Shown piece by piece: positions 52,543 to 61,534 of a stretch of DNA of 64,000 bases; within the stretch, counting starts at the first letter, position 1; each line of letters starts with the position of its first letter. The stretch comes from Prevotella sp. Lineage in GTDB: Bacteria; Bacillota_I; Bacilli_A; ML615J-28; CAG-313. The position numbers and the translations under genes were made by a program. The stretch is from contig JAMPDF010000002.1 of assembly GCA_023665755.1 (NCBI GenBank), positions 306,010 through 370,009 of the forward strand, written 5' to 3'. The notes under the pieces are model-generated. The model did no database searches. It saw only the letters and a list, made by a program, of their open reading frames with translations, and was not told the origin of the DNA.

Positions 52543-53943
52543 ATGGAATTACTTGTAATACTTATAATAATTTTTATAGTTGCATACTTAAGTGCTGTCT
52601 CAATTTTGAAAAAGGGGAATATAAGTGGACTTTTAATTTCAACAATAATTGCAGTATACATAATCTTATTAACTATAGTCAATGTACCTACTTTAATATT
52701 GCCACCTGAAGAACATAAGTTTAAAATAATTGAATATATGTATAATTTATATAATAGATCACCAATAGTATACACAGTATTCTTTAATGTGTTGGTGAAT
52801 TTATTTATACCGTTATTGTATAGACTATTGGTCAATAAAACTATAAATAGACGCCATGTATGTAATGAATTTAATAATTTTTGTAAAGATGCTAATGAAT
52901 TAATTATTTTAGGTGGTGACTTAGATTTTTTATTAGATGAAAAATACAGTGAACAAAAGAAAAAAATTAATAATTTAGGCACAAAGTGTACAATTTTGTG
53001 TAATGATATAAAAAAACCTGAAGGTTTTACATTTAATTCTACAAAAGATAAAGATATAAAGTATTCAGAATTGATTGATTTATATAAGGGATTATACAGC
53101 TCAGGGGTAAAAATAAAATGTTTCCCTAATCATGTTGATTTAAAATATAATTGTTTAAAAACAATGTTAGGGCAAATTAAACATACTGCAACAACAAGTA
53201 GTGTTAAAATAGTTTCAAAAGTAAATGATAAATTTGAAAATATAGATATTAATAGTATAGATTTAATTAAACTATTAGAAAATAATGTTTTAGAGTTACA
53301 TCGTATTTCAAAAAATCCGGTAATTAAATGCATTGTAATTGACATTGGACAAGTAGCATTCAAGAAAAATATAGAAAACTTTTATCAGAATGTTGCTAAA
53401 GCATTGGGTATTACGAAAGACAAATTAAAATGTAAAAGCATAGATTTGAATAAGAAATTAGCTTTAGGCGAAGCCGATATTCTTAACGTTTTAGAACAAA
53501 AATTAAAACGTATTTTTACGGAATCCGAGAAGAATAAGATAATTGATTTTTGGAATAATAAGTGGGAACCATATGAAGAAGTGTTAAAAATTGCAAGAAG
53601 ACTTCGTGATTTGGGATACGATATTGCATTTATGTCAAGTATAGAAACATCAAATAATTATATAGTTGAGGAACTAAAAGAATATATTGAAAAATTTGTG
53701 AATGATGCTAACTACTTTTTTTTAAAACAAGAAGATTTATCAAAATACAATAATAATCAATTTAAATGCTTCGAGGAAAGATATTCATATTCATCATTTC
53801 AAGTATTATTAATTGATGATGAGAATAATAATATTGATAGAGCTAAATCTAGTGGTTGGGATACTATAAACTTTAATAATGAGAGTATGAATGCAAAGGT
53901 TTTAATTGAAGAACTTAAGAAAAGGTCATTGTGGCACAATTAA
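52543..53943 (+). CDS. Membrane-anchored protein with C-terminal HAD phosphatase domain
   Basis: A 466-residue protein. About three hydrophobic segments lie in the first 100 residues (near 2-20, 26-50 and 73-97). A middle region (about 110-255) has ELIILGGDLDFLLD and LYSSGVKIKCFP, of unknown type. From about 262 it is a HAD hydrolase: nucleophile D267 in VIDIGQVAF (DxG form as in YihX-like HADs), MSSIE (motif II) and LLIDDENNNIDRAKSSGW (D425/D426, motif IV). The HAD domain should face the cytoplasm. AAAGGAGAA lies upstream. Last gene of the operon. Confidence 0.82.
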   Translation: MELLVILIIIFIVAYLSAVSILKKGNISGLLISTIIAVYIILLTIVNVPTLILPPEEHKFKIIEYMYNLYNRSPIVYTVFFNVLVNLFIPLLYRLLVNKTINRRHVCNEFNNFCKDANELIILGGDLDFLLDEKYSEQKKKINNLGTKCTILCNDIKKPEGFTFNSTKDKDIKYSELIDLYKGLYSSGVKIKCFPNHVDLKYNCLKTMLGQIKHTATTSSVKIVSKVNDKFENIDINSIDLIKLLENNVLELHRISKNPVIKCIVIDIGQVAFKKNIENFYQNVAKALGITKDKLKCKSIDLNKKLALGEADILNVLEQKLKRIFTESEKNKIIDFWNNKWEPYEEVLKIARRLRDLGYDIAFMSSIETSNNYIVEELKEYIEKFVNDANYFFLKQEDLSKYNNNQFKCFEERYSYSSFQVLLIDDENNNIDRAKSSGWDTINFNNESMNAKVLIEELKKRSLWHN

Positions 53944-54198
53944 TAAATTTATATGTAATAATTTTTTAAATAATTAAGGATTATGAAATTACTAGTTATT
54001 GAGAGAATAAGAATGGTAATAATTGGCTTTATAATATTTAATCCTTTGCTAGCAAATAATATAGATTTTATGCTATGAAAAAAAGCTAATATGAATTTAA
54101 CACAAAAAAGATTATACGAATAGATACTATTTTCATCATATTTACTTACACCTATTTTTGTTCTAATATCACTTATATTATTTTTTAATCTGTCTTGA

Positions 54199-54972
54199 AA
54201 ATTAGTAATAAAGTATATAATAAGAAATATTTATAAGTACAATAATGGTAGTGATAATTTTAATGAAATAATTTTTGCTGAAGTAGGTCATATAGACGAT
54301 ATTTGTATGAAGAAATGATTGAAAACAATAATTTTTAGAGATAAAATTTTACATATTTAACTTAACGATATTATTTTATCACCATGTCTAAAAGGTAAAA
54401 TTGTTTCAATAACACCATTAGAATTTCATTATTTATTAAAATCTTTGTGTTTAATAATCTTAAATGAGTATAGTTTAAATGTTATTAAATTGATAGATAA
54501 TAATTATGATTCAATTAATGATAAAATATTAGGTGTATCATTTTCAGAAAAATATTGAGACTTTTAATTTGGAATGTTAAGAAAGAAAATTTAAAGTTTA
54601 AAAATAAAAAAACTTAAAAATGTGTTTAAAAATAATGTATATTGGGCTTATATGGGATGCAATATAGGATGTGAAATTGAAAAATTAAGACCAGTATTAA
54701 TTTGGAAAGAGCATACTAATACTTTAAATTCAGATGAAAATTCATATTATGTATTTCCTATTTCATCTAAAATACCTAAAAAGAAGTATTATTATAATAT
54801 AGAAATAAGAGTTAATGGTCAAAAAAATATAATAAAAATTAATGATGGGAAAAGAATAAGTATAAAACGAATTGTTAAACCTTTCAAAGATAGTTCAAAT
54901 AAAACATATTGTATTTCGCAGAAAACCAGTGACGAAATAAAAAATGCGATTAAAATGTATTTTGGAATCTAA
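54199..54972 (+). pseudogene. Decayed gene ending in a PemK/MazF-like domain
   Basis: One frame contains sensible protein segments interrupted by stops at 54316, 54358, 54556, 54565 and 54592: for example NNGSDNFNEIIFAEVGHIDD, then LSPCLKGKIVSITPLEFHYL, then KIKKLKNVFKNNVYWAYMG running without a break into the MazF-like ORF. I read it as a longer gene with a C-terminal PemK/MazF domain that has been inactivated upstream. The stretch 53944-54198 holds only AT-rich, possibly related remnants. Confidence 0.5.
54622..54972 (+). CDS. PemK/MazF-like domain protein (possible surviving fragment)
   Basis: A 116-residue ORF from GTG 54622. VYWAYMGCNIGCEIEKLRPVLI matches the N-terminal pattern of MazF/PemK ribonucleases (W...G..xG.E....RPvli), and YYVFPISSKIPKK and INDGKRISIKRIVK fit later strands. 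There is no clear ribosome site, and no antitoxin gene is adjacent. It may be the intact C-terminal end of the decayed gene rather than an independent toxin. Confidence 0.55.
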   Translation: MFKNNVYWAYMGCNIGCEIEKLRPVLIWKEHTNTLNSDENSYYVFPISSKIPKKKYYYNIEIRVNGQKNIIKINDGKRISIKRIVKPFKDSSNKTYCISQKTSDEIKNAIKMYFGI

Positions 54973-55004
54973 TAATGCATATAATAATTATGTAATCACA
55001 ATTA

Positions 55005-55033
55005 TTGACATCAAAAAAATTTTATGTTATAAT
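55005..55033 (+). promoter_or_regulatory. Near-perfect promoter of second candidate small RNA
   Basis: TTGACA (55005-55010), 17 bases, TATAAT (55028-55033) with TG extension: a full consensus sigma-A promoter, the strongest in the window. Confidence 0.8.
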
Positions 55034-55039
55034 TTTAGT

Positions 55040-55122
55040 GTATTATAAGGCTATCTATTATTGTACTAATAGATCGTGGAGGTTTCAAAAGAAGCATTTC
55101 TAAATGAAATGCTTCTTTTGCT
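55040..55122 (+). ncRNA. Candidate small RNA (about 85 bases)
   Basis: From the predicted start near 55040 the RNA has a perfect hairpin ATCTATTA/TAATAGAT (55053-55074, loop TTGTAC), a single-stranded CGTGGAGGTTTC with a ribosome-site-like GGAGG but no ORF behind it, and a terminator. It may act in trans or be an attenuated leader for the gene at 55500. The rest of 55123-55499 has no gene that I can support. Confidence 0.55.
55087..55120 (+). terminator. Terminator of the second small RNA
   Basis: AAAAGAAGCATTTC (55087-55100) pairs perfectly with GAAATGCTTCTTTT (55106-55119). Confidence 0.85.
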
Positions 55123-55499
55123 TTTGCTCTAATAGATTAAAGAATCTAAAAGAAATTGTTTTACCGGTGGATACAAGTTGGATAAAAGATAATACATTCA
55201 AGGATACCACTATAGCGTTAAAATTTCGAGTGTGAATTAATTTAAAATTGAAAATAATAGAATTTTAATATACTTATTTGTAAATAAAACTTTAATAAAT
55301 GGAAAGCGCTTGCCTATAAGTTATAATATATAGTTTACAAAACATTGTGTAAGAATTAAAAGATGATACATATCATATAGTTAACTTTTTGTATTAGATT
55401 ATTTGATATATAGAAATAATAATATAAATGTTATACATAATGATTCATAAATTATGATTTATTTAATAAATAAAGGCCTGTAAGGAGGGGAAAGTATAA

Positions 55500-55784
55500 A
55501 TGAGTGATTATTTAAAAGAATTTAAAGATATAAAGAAGATGGGGGAACTTATAGAAGAAATATTTGAATTAAAAAAGTTGTATACGTCATATAAATTTAG
55601 GGAAATGAAGCAGCATATAATAAATCTAATGAATAAATATTCGCTAGAAACAATGTTATGGAACACTATCAATACAGTACAACCACAATCATATTATGAA
55701 TCATATGTAAGTGCTGAAGCATTTTTAAAAGCACAAGGAGAAGCGATCATCTCAAAAGTAGTATATAAATTAAATAATAAATAA
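55500..55784 (+). CDS. Small protein of unknown function
   Basis: A 94-residue protein, probably all helical, with charged N-terminal half (LKEFKDIKKMGELIEEIFELKKLY) and YESYVSAEAFLKAQGEAII. TAAGGAGGGG is a strong ribosome site, so it is likely expressed. I do not recognise it. It lies in the AT-rich accessory island. The 328 bases after it (to 56112) contain only a weak promoter-like TTGACA (55879-55884) and no gene. Confidence 0.6.
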   Translation: MSDYLKEFKDIKKMGELIEEIFELKKLYTSYKFREMKQHIINLMNKYSLETMLWNTINTVQPQSYYESYVSAEAFLKAQGEAIISKVVYKLNNK

Positions 55785-56112
55785 ATAGGATATAGTAAAG
55801 AAATTATGAAATCAAAAATTTTAATTACTTTTAAGTATTATATTCTGATATTAAAATAAGTGTATATTTATAATTTATTTGACAAGTATATTATACATAA
55901 ATTGTAATATAATTCACCAATTTTTATAGGATTTTTCTTATTACGGTGTAATGTACATAATGAATATATTATAGGATTATTCTTTTTTGGTAGCATATAC
56001 AATGCTTGAAGGTATGGCAATAATTCATATCAATTAAATAGTTGAATTTGTCATTAATTTATTGATATGTACGATTTTTATTTAAATATATAAAAAGTAT
56101 AGGGGGTATAGA

Positions 56113-56685
56113 ATGGAAAACATAGAACTTAAAAATCAATTATTAGATATGTTTTACGAAGCAAATAGCCATTTTCTTAATAACAATATGGAAACAATTT
56201 TATTCAATGTGAGTGAAAGAAATTTATGTTCTGCATTAGGACATGAAATTTCTAAACTACTTGAAGGATCACAGTTTTCATCATATTATAGTGATGTAGA
56301 ATATAATAGAAATGGTGGTAAGGTAAAAACAATTCGTAATGAAGAACTTAAAATTATAGATGTGACGTGTGATTTGATTATTCATAGTAGAGGAAAATTG
56401 CAAAAAGATAACTTAATTGCAATTGAGATGAAAAAGACTACTGCGACTAAAAAACAAATGGATGCAGACAGAGAAAGACTTAGATGCTTAACGAAACAAC
56501 ATTGTGACGATGTATATTCTTATGATGGAAAATTGTTACCTACTCATGTTTGTAAATATGAACTTGGAATATTTTATATTTTGGACATTAATCATCAAAT
56601 GATAACTTTAGAATTATATGCAAATTCACAACTCGTTAATATTGAAAAACATACTTTTAAGTACTTTTCTAATTATAATAAATAA
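56113..56685 (+). CDS. PD-(D/E)XK nuclease-like protein
   Basis: A 190-residue protein. D87 (CDLIIHSRG) and E105-M-K107 (IAIEMKK) are spaced as in PD-(D/E)XK nucleases, and a following helix has DRERLRCLTKQ. The N-terminal SERNLCSALGHEI and SDVEYNRNGGKVKTI are also ordered features of what seems to be a widespread uncharacterised family in accessory regions. It probably cuts or binds nucleic acid. Ribosome site AGGGGGT. Neighbouring remnants of a defence-type nuclease gene support a conflict role, by inference. Confidence 0.6.
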   Translation: MENIELKNQLLDMFYEANSHFLNNNMETILFNVSERNLCSALGHEISKLLEGSQFSSYYSDVEYNRNGGKVKTIRNEELKIIDVTCDLIIHSRGKLQKDNLIAIEMKKTTATKKQMDADRERLRCLTKQHCDDVYSYDGKLLPTHVCKYELGIFYILDINHQMITLELYANSQLVNIEKHTFKYFSNYNK

Positions 56686-56824
56686 AAAATGCGGTGATTC
56701 AAATATATAATTTAATTGAACAAAAATTTAAAAAAATATCATATTATCAAAGAACTAAAAAATTTATTATTAGTACAATAATTATCATTTTACAATATTT
56801 AGTACGACTTATTTTATCAAAAAA

Positions 56825-57102
56825 GATGGCAAGTATATCCTAGGCATAGAATGTGATGGTTATATCATAGTTCTAAGTCCACAAGAAAGTGAGATATTCA
56901 TAGGCAAAAATATCTAGAATCAAGAGAGTGGAGAATTCACCGAATTTGGAGCAAAAATTGGTGGGAAAATCCAAATCAAGAAATCGCAAAAATTGAATCA
57001 CTTGTCCATTTCATCAGTGTAGAACAAGAGCATAAATCCGAAGAAAATGTAGCATATTCAAATTATTTACAACCTAATATAACGCTAGATGATATGAAAT
57101 GA
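56825..57102 (+). pseudogene. Remnant of the Vsr/DUF559-like C-terminal domain of a large helicase-type protein
   Basis: DGKYILGIECDGY (from 56825) and, after a frameshift, RQKYLESREWRIHRIWSKNW followed by WENPNQEI (56902 on, ending TGA 57100-57102), form the ordered end of the Vsr-like nuclease domain found at the C-terminus of large DUF4011/DUF3320-type helicases of defence islands. The rest of the gene is absent. The DNA from 56686 to 56824 has no readable gene. Confidence 0.6.
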
Positions 57103-57147
57103 CAAATTAAAAATTTCCATTTAGATGGCATTTATGTTTACTTATGG

Positions 57148-57153
57148 TATAAT
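57148..57153 (+). promoter_or_regulatory. Extended -10 promoter of the single-chain ABC transporter
   Basis: TATGGTATAAT, 23 bases before the start codon; no clear -35. Confidence 0.5.
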
Positions 57154-57175
57154 GAATATAAAAAGGAGGTTTTCC

Positions 57176-59626
57176 ATGCTAGAATTAAATCATATTACCA
57201 AAATATATACAGGTAAAAAAGAAAAAAATAAAATTGTAGCATTAGACGATGTTCATTTATCATTTTCAAAAACTGGACTTGTTTTCATTTTAGGACCATC
57301 TGGATGTGGAAAATCAACTTTGCTCAATATTCTTGGGGGAATTGATTATCCAACAAGTGGTAGCATCACAATTTATGGAAATAATATTCCAACAAGTGAA
57401 AAGTCATTAGATGATTATCGTAATCAGTATATTGGATTTGTATTTCAAGATTACAATTTAATTTCTAATATCACCATTTATGATAATTTATCACTTGCTT
57501 GTTTCAATTTATCCAAAGATGAAAAGGATAGAAAAATTACTCAAGTTTTGCAACAAGTGGGATTAGAAAATTATGAAAAAAGATTTCCTACGGAATTATC
57601 CGGTGGGCAAATGCAAAGGGTTGCGATTGCAAGGGCACTTCTCAAAGATTCACAAATTTTGTTAGCAGATGAACCAACTGGTAATTTGAATAGTGAAATG
57701 AGTATCGAAATCATGGAATTACTGAGAACACTATCACTGGAAAAGTTAGTGATTATTGTTTCCCATAATGAAAGTTTGGCCACTCAATATGCAAATCGGA
57801 TGATTTATATACAGGATGGAAAAGTAGTAAAAGATACACTACCTAGCGATGTTAAAGAAAAAAATGATACAATTCAAAATAATCCTTCCACAAAAGCACT
57901 AAGTAGTCGGATGATTGTAAAAATGATGATACATAACCTAACCAAAAAGAAAGTGGACACAGTGGTGAGCACATTCATTTTATTACTCTCTTTTATTGTT
58001 ATGTTTATTTCATTTTCTTTTGTAGATTATAACCGGAAAGATGTGGATACTAAAAATATACCTCAATTTGATTATCTGATACTGCAATCTATTTTTAGTA
58101 ATGGTCCAACTAATCATTCAATTTATGAAAGTCAATTATCAGAAATTGAAAAAAAATATCCTAGTTTAATAGCCATTAAAAATAATACAATCGATACTTC
58201 TCAAGATATATTAGATTATGGTATGACTTTTTATCCACATTATGAAGAAATTACCGATGAAAGCATTTATATTAGTGACTTTGCTATAAAAAATTTGCTT
58301 TGTGATGGAGATGTATTTTATGATAGTGAGGGGAAAAGGCCAGTTTTAGCTACAAATGATATTGCATATGATGCATTAGTGGGAACTTATTTTAGAAAAA
58401 AATATGGGTTAGATAATTTTCAATTTTACCGAATTAATGGTATTTATCAGTGTATTGATGGTTATTTGGATGCATACGATTCATCCCAATCACCATTGAA
58501 ACAAGATATAGTTGAATATTATAACAAGATGCAATCACATATATACTACAAGAAAAATGGAAAATATTATAAAGACTTTCATACCAGTAGAATGAATTAT
58601 TTTCCAAATGATGAGCCATTTCAGCTAAGTATGAATGGATATTCAGATTTAAATACGCATAGTACAATCGATATTGCATCTGCTATAAACTGGTTTACAA
58701 CCAATACATACCAATATATTTTGACAGATCAAGAACTGATTTACATCGAAAATGGCGAAGAATTCGTGGTTCAAAATGATAATGAAATTTATTTGACTCT
58801 ACCGCTTTATAATTTAGCTTTTAATGAAGATAGAAATATGGATTATTTTGTAAGAAGTGATTTTTACATACCAAATCCAATTGTAGAGCATTATTCATCT
58901 CATATTAATGAAGAAATTTCTATTGAAATTATGGATCAATATTTAGAGAAACATCCATTTCAAAAAGATAAATTGATTTTTAAAGGCATCTTATTGGATA
59001 AAAATGGATTAATTGAACCAGAACATTTAAGATGTCAAATGATTGTATCAGAGACCAATTATTTTGAAATGATCGAAAGCCTTTCATTAAAAAAGTTTCA
59101 AGTAAAAATCGATTCTGTTTCTAATATTAGACAGTTTGTCAAAGATGCAAACCAATTAGGGATACAAATATATTATCCGTATATAAGGTATATCAATGAT
59201 TTTGAGTACAATATGGGGATGACTCAATTTGTTTTTACGTGTTTATTTATGCTTTTAACCATACTAACACTGTTACAACAATATTATTTTATGAAAAGAA
59301 TGATCAAGCATACAAGCAAAGAAATAGGGATATTGCGCTCCATTGGGATTAGAAAGAAAGATATATTGAAAATCTATTTATTTCAAATTTTATTTATGAC
59401 GAGCACAATCATAATTATTACCTTGATTGCTTCATATGTAGCTATCCAACAAATCAATATTACCTTTGTTGAATCGTATTCTACCGATGTATTTTTATTA
59501 TTTTATAAATGGTGGTATTTACCATTCACTATTTTGTTAATTGGAGGTATTGGTTTCATATCTTCATCATTCACCTTATTTCAAGTGATGAGAAGAAGAA
59601 CCATTGATATTATTCGAAAAGAATAA
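57176..59626 (+). CDS. ABC transporter with fused ATPase and FtsX permease
   Basis: An 816-residue protein. The ATPase (1-225) has Walker A GPSGCGKST, signature ELSGGQMQR and Walker B ILLADEPTGNL. A transmembrane helix near 263-285 is followed by a large extracellular domain of about 400 residues and a C-terminal FtsX region with three helices (about 690-715, 735-765, 785-812) and KEIGILRSIGIRKKD. The MacB-like single-chain form has one FtsX unit, so it probably dimerises. Substrate unknown. ATG 57176 after AAAAGGAGG is preferred over an upstream ATG. A terminator follows. Confidence 0.9.
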   Translation: MLELNHITKIYTGKKEKNKIVALDDVHLSFSKTGLVFILGPSGCGKSTLLNILGGIDYPTSGSITIYGNNIPTSEKSLDDYRNQYIGFVFQDYNLISNITIYDNLSLACFNLSKDEKDRKITQVLQQVGLENYEKRFPTELSGGQMQRVAIARALLKDSQILLADEPTGNLNSEMSIEIMELLRTLSLEKLVIIVSHNESLATQYANRMIYIQDGKVVKDTLPSDVKEKNDTIQNNPSTKALSSRMIVKMMIHNLTKKKVDTVVSTFILLLSFIVMFISFSFVDYNRKDVDTKNIPQFDYLILQSIFSNGPTNHSIYESQLSEIEKKYPSLIAIKNNTIDTSQDILDYGMTFYPHYEEITDESIYISDFAIKNLLCDGDVFYDSEGKRPVLATNDIAYDALVGTYFRKKYGLDNFQFYRINGIYQCIDGYLDAYDSSQSPLKQDIVEYYNKMQSHIYYKKNGKYYKDFHTSRMNYFPNDEPFQLSMNGYSDLNTHSTIDIASAINWFTTNTYQYILTDQELIYIENGEEFVVQNDNEIYLTLPLYNLAFNEDRNMDYFVRSDFYIPNPIVEHYSSHINEEISIEIMDQYLEKHPFQKDKLIFKGILLDKNGLIEPEHLRCQMIVSETNYFEMIESLSLKKFQVKIDSVSNIRQFVKDANQLGIQIYYPYIRYINDFEYNMGMTQFVFTCLFMLLTILTLLQQYYFMKRMIKHTSKEIGILRSIGIRKKDILKIYLFQILFMTSTIIIITLIASYVAIQQINITFVESYSTDVFLLFYKWWYLPFTILLIGGIGFISSSFTLFQVMRRRTIDIIRKE

Positions 59627-59634
59627 GCGATAGT

Positions 59635-59664
59635 AGGAATAGTCTTTTTGACTATTCCTTTTTG
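59635..59664 (+). terminator. Rho-independent terminator
   Basis: AGGAATAGTC (59635-59644), a TTTTT loop, and GACTATTCCT (59650-59659), followed by T. Confidence 0.85.
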
Positions 59665-59714
59665 CTTAAAGAAGAGTGGATTCATCTTTGCTATTAGATG
59701 ACCAAACGAAAAAG

Positions 59715-59743
59715 TTGCAATTTTTAGAAAAACATTGTATAAT
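59715..59743 (+). promoter_or_regulatory. Promoter of the YwaF-like gene pair
   Basis: TTGCAA (59715-59720), 17 bases, TATAAT (59738-59743). Confidence 0.6.
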
Positions 59744-59778
59744 AGTAAAGAATAAAAAGGAAAAAAGGTGAGAAATTG

Positions 59779-60495
59779 ATGTTAACAGATATAGTTTATC
59801 CAGGTGTGTTTGGTATGGAACATATCTTGTATTTATGTTGTTTTGTAGGACTTCTGATAGGAGAAATTGTTTTGATTCGCAAATTAAAAGAGAATCAACG
59901 AGCAGTATTGATTCGAATACTAGCAGGCTTTCATTTGTGTTTTATCCTAGTGAACCGGATATCCGTTACCTATTCTGATGTAGTTATTCAGGCGCGTGAA
60001 GGATATACGTGGCTGAATTTGATCCCGAATACTTATTGTGGTTGGATGTCGCTTTTACTCCCTATTGTGGTATTTGCAGGCAAGAAAGATAATTTAATGT
60101 TACATTTTATTACATATTTAGCCTTCTTTGGCGGTGTCATCACGATGATTTATCCTGATTTTTTAGATAGCCAATCATTTTGGGATATCAGAAGTATTAC
60201 AGGTTTATTGCATCATAGTCTAATGGTGTATGTAGTAGTGGCCCTAGTAATGTGTGGATGGATGAGACCGACTTTGAAAAGATGGTATGTGTATCCACTA
60301 GGTTATGCTTGTTTAATGACTGTGGGTTTATTTGAAGAAACGGCTTTAGGGTTTACAAAATCAATCTATGCACCACTCATTGGTTCAATGGATATTCTTA
60401 CTTCATGGTATATGATGTATGTGGTGACTACACTATTATCTCTTCTTGTAATGTATTTATTTGATAAGAAACGATTATGCAAATCCAACTGTTAA
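59779..60495 (+). CDS. YwaF/TMEM164-family membrane protein
   Basis: A 238-residue protein with seven predicted helices. The family pattern is visible: P-T-Y-C-G-W in the third helix region, FFGGVITMIYPDFLDSQSFWDIRSITGLLHHSLMVYV. Human TMEM164 is an acyltransferase; bacterial members are uncharacterised. ATG 59779 after AGGTGAG is the start. It overlaps the following related gene by 19 bases, so the two are coupled. Confidence 0.75.
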   Translation: MLTDIVYPGVFGMEHILYLCCFVGLLIGEIVLIRKLKENQRAVLIRILAGFHLCFILVNRISVTYSDVVIQAREGYTWLNLIPNTYCGWMSLLLPIVVFAGKKDNLMLHFITYLAFFGGVITMIYPDFLDSQSFWDIRSITGLLHHSLMVYVVVALVMCGWMRPTLKRWYVYPLGYACLMTVGLFEETALGFTKSIYAPLIGSMDILTSWYMMYVVTTLLSLLVMYLFDKKRLCKSNC

Positions 60496-61349
60496 ACAGA
60501 TATTATTTTCTATATATGGGGATAGCTATTCTTTTGTTAGTAGGACTTTATATTGTTTTACGGCATCAAAAAAATGCATATTTTATCCTTGAAATCATCG
60601 CTTTCCTCAATTTAGGTATTCATTTTTGTAAACTTCTAATAGAACCATATAGAAGCGGATTACCTGATACCCTTAGAAAAATAACACCAGAAAATATTTG
60701 TGCTGTATCCACTATTGTGTTACCCTTTGTATTGTTACTCAAAGATGGCAAAATCAAAAACTATTTTTTCTTTATTAGTTTTGTTGGAGGATTTTCTGCT
60801 ATCTTTTATCCAATGGAAGCCCTTGGAAAAGAAGCATTTTCTTTAGACACCATCCGTTTTTATATTTGTCATATGATTTTATGTTTCATACCTGTTCTAG
60901 CCACTTTATTTGGATACTTCCAGTTTCAGTATGATTGGAAATCTGTTTTGAGTATACCTATTCTTTTTTTGGTGGTGGAATGTATCATCTTAGGTAATGA
61001 ATACTTGTTAAAATGGATTGGATTTGTCAATTCAGACTGGAGTGTTTTTTATAACCGAGTAGACCGCAATTCATCCTTCATTTTTGGACCTCTACCTGCA
61101 TTAGATGGTTGCTATCAAGTGATTATGGATTTTATGGTGCCACGTTTTTTGAAAACGGATTATTTTGGTGTAACAGTTGATGGTGTATTTTATTTTCCAG
61201 TTTTCTGGATGACAATTCCTGTACTGGTTTATTTCCCTATTTTATATACAGTAGTTTATGGCCTATTTAGGTTTCTTGCTTATTTAGGAAATATCAGTCG
61301 TAAGACATTTCAGAAAAAACTAATGCAGGTTGAAGGAGACTCATTTTAA
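60477..61349 (+). CDS. YwaF/TMEM164-like membrane protein, second copy
   Basis: A 290-residue protein with seven or eight helices. NICAVSTIVLPFVLLLKDGKIKNYFFFISFVGGFSAIFYPMEALGKEAFSLDTIRFYICHM parallels the core of the preceding gene, with the same H-M/H-S at the end of the segment. An extra loop near 195-235 (NRVDRNSSFIFGPLPALDGCYQ) is unique to this copy. The two may form a heterodimer, by inference from overlap and similarity. Confidence 0.7.
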   Translation: MQIQLLNRYYFLYMGIAILLLVGLYIVLRHQKNAYFILEIIAFLNLGIHFCKLLIEPYRSGLPDTLRKITPENICAVSTIVLPFVLLLKDGKIKNYFFFISFVGGFSAIFYPMEALGKEAFSLDTIRFYICHMILCFIPVLATLFGYFQFQYDWKSVLSIPILFLVVECIILGNEYLLKWIGFVNSDWSVFYNRVDRNSSFIFGPLPALDGCYQVIMDFMVPRFLKTDYFGVTVDGVFYFPVFWMTIPVLVYFPILYTVVYGLFRFLAYLGNISRKTFQKKLMQVEGDSF

Positions 61350-61362
61350 TTCAAATCATATA

Positions 61363-61390
61363 GGGCGTTGATTGGTTCAGCGCTCTTTTT
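61363..61390 (+). terminator. Rho-independent terminator
   Basis: GGGCGTTGA (61363-61371) pairs with TCAGCGCTC (61377-61385), with two wobbles, then TTTTT. Confidence 0.8.
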
Positions 61391-61534
61391 AATTTGAATA
61401 GATGAAACTAGCCGTATTTACTAAATCATTTATTTAAAAAAGGAATATTTTTACATTTTTGTAAAAAAATGAAACTTTTTACTTATTTAAAACGCTATAT
61501 AAATAGAAAAGAGGAAATCAGAAGAGGTAGCGCT

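Noticed and set aside
55300..55314. CcpA cre site (GGAAAGCGCTTGCC)
   Set aside because: It has the AAAGCGCTT core but misses conserved outer positions, and no gene start lies within a sensible distance.
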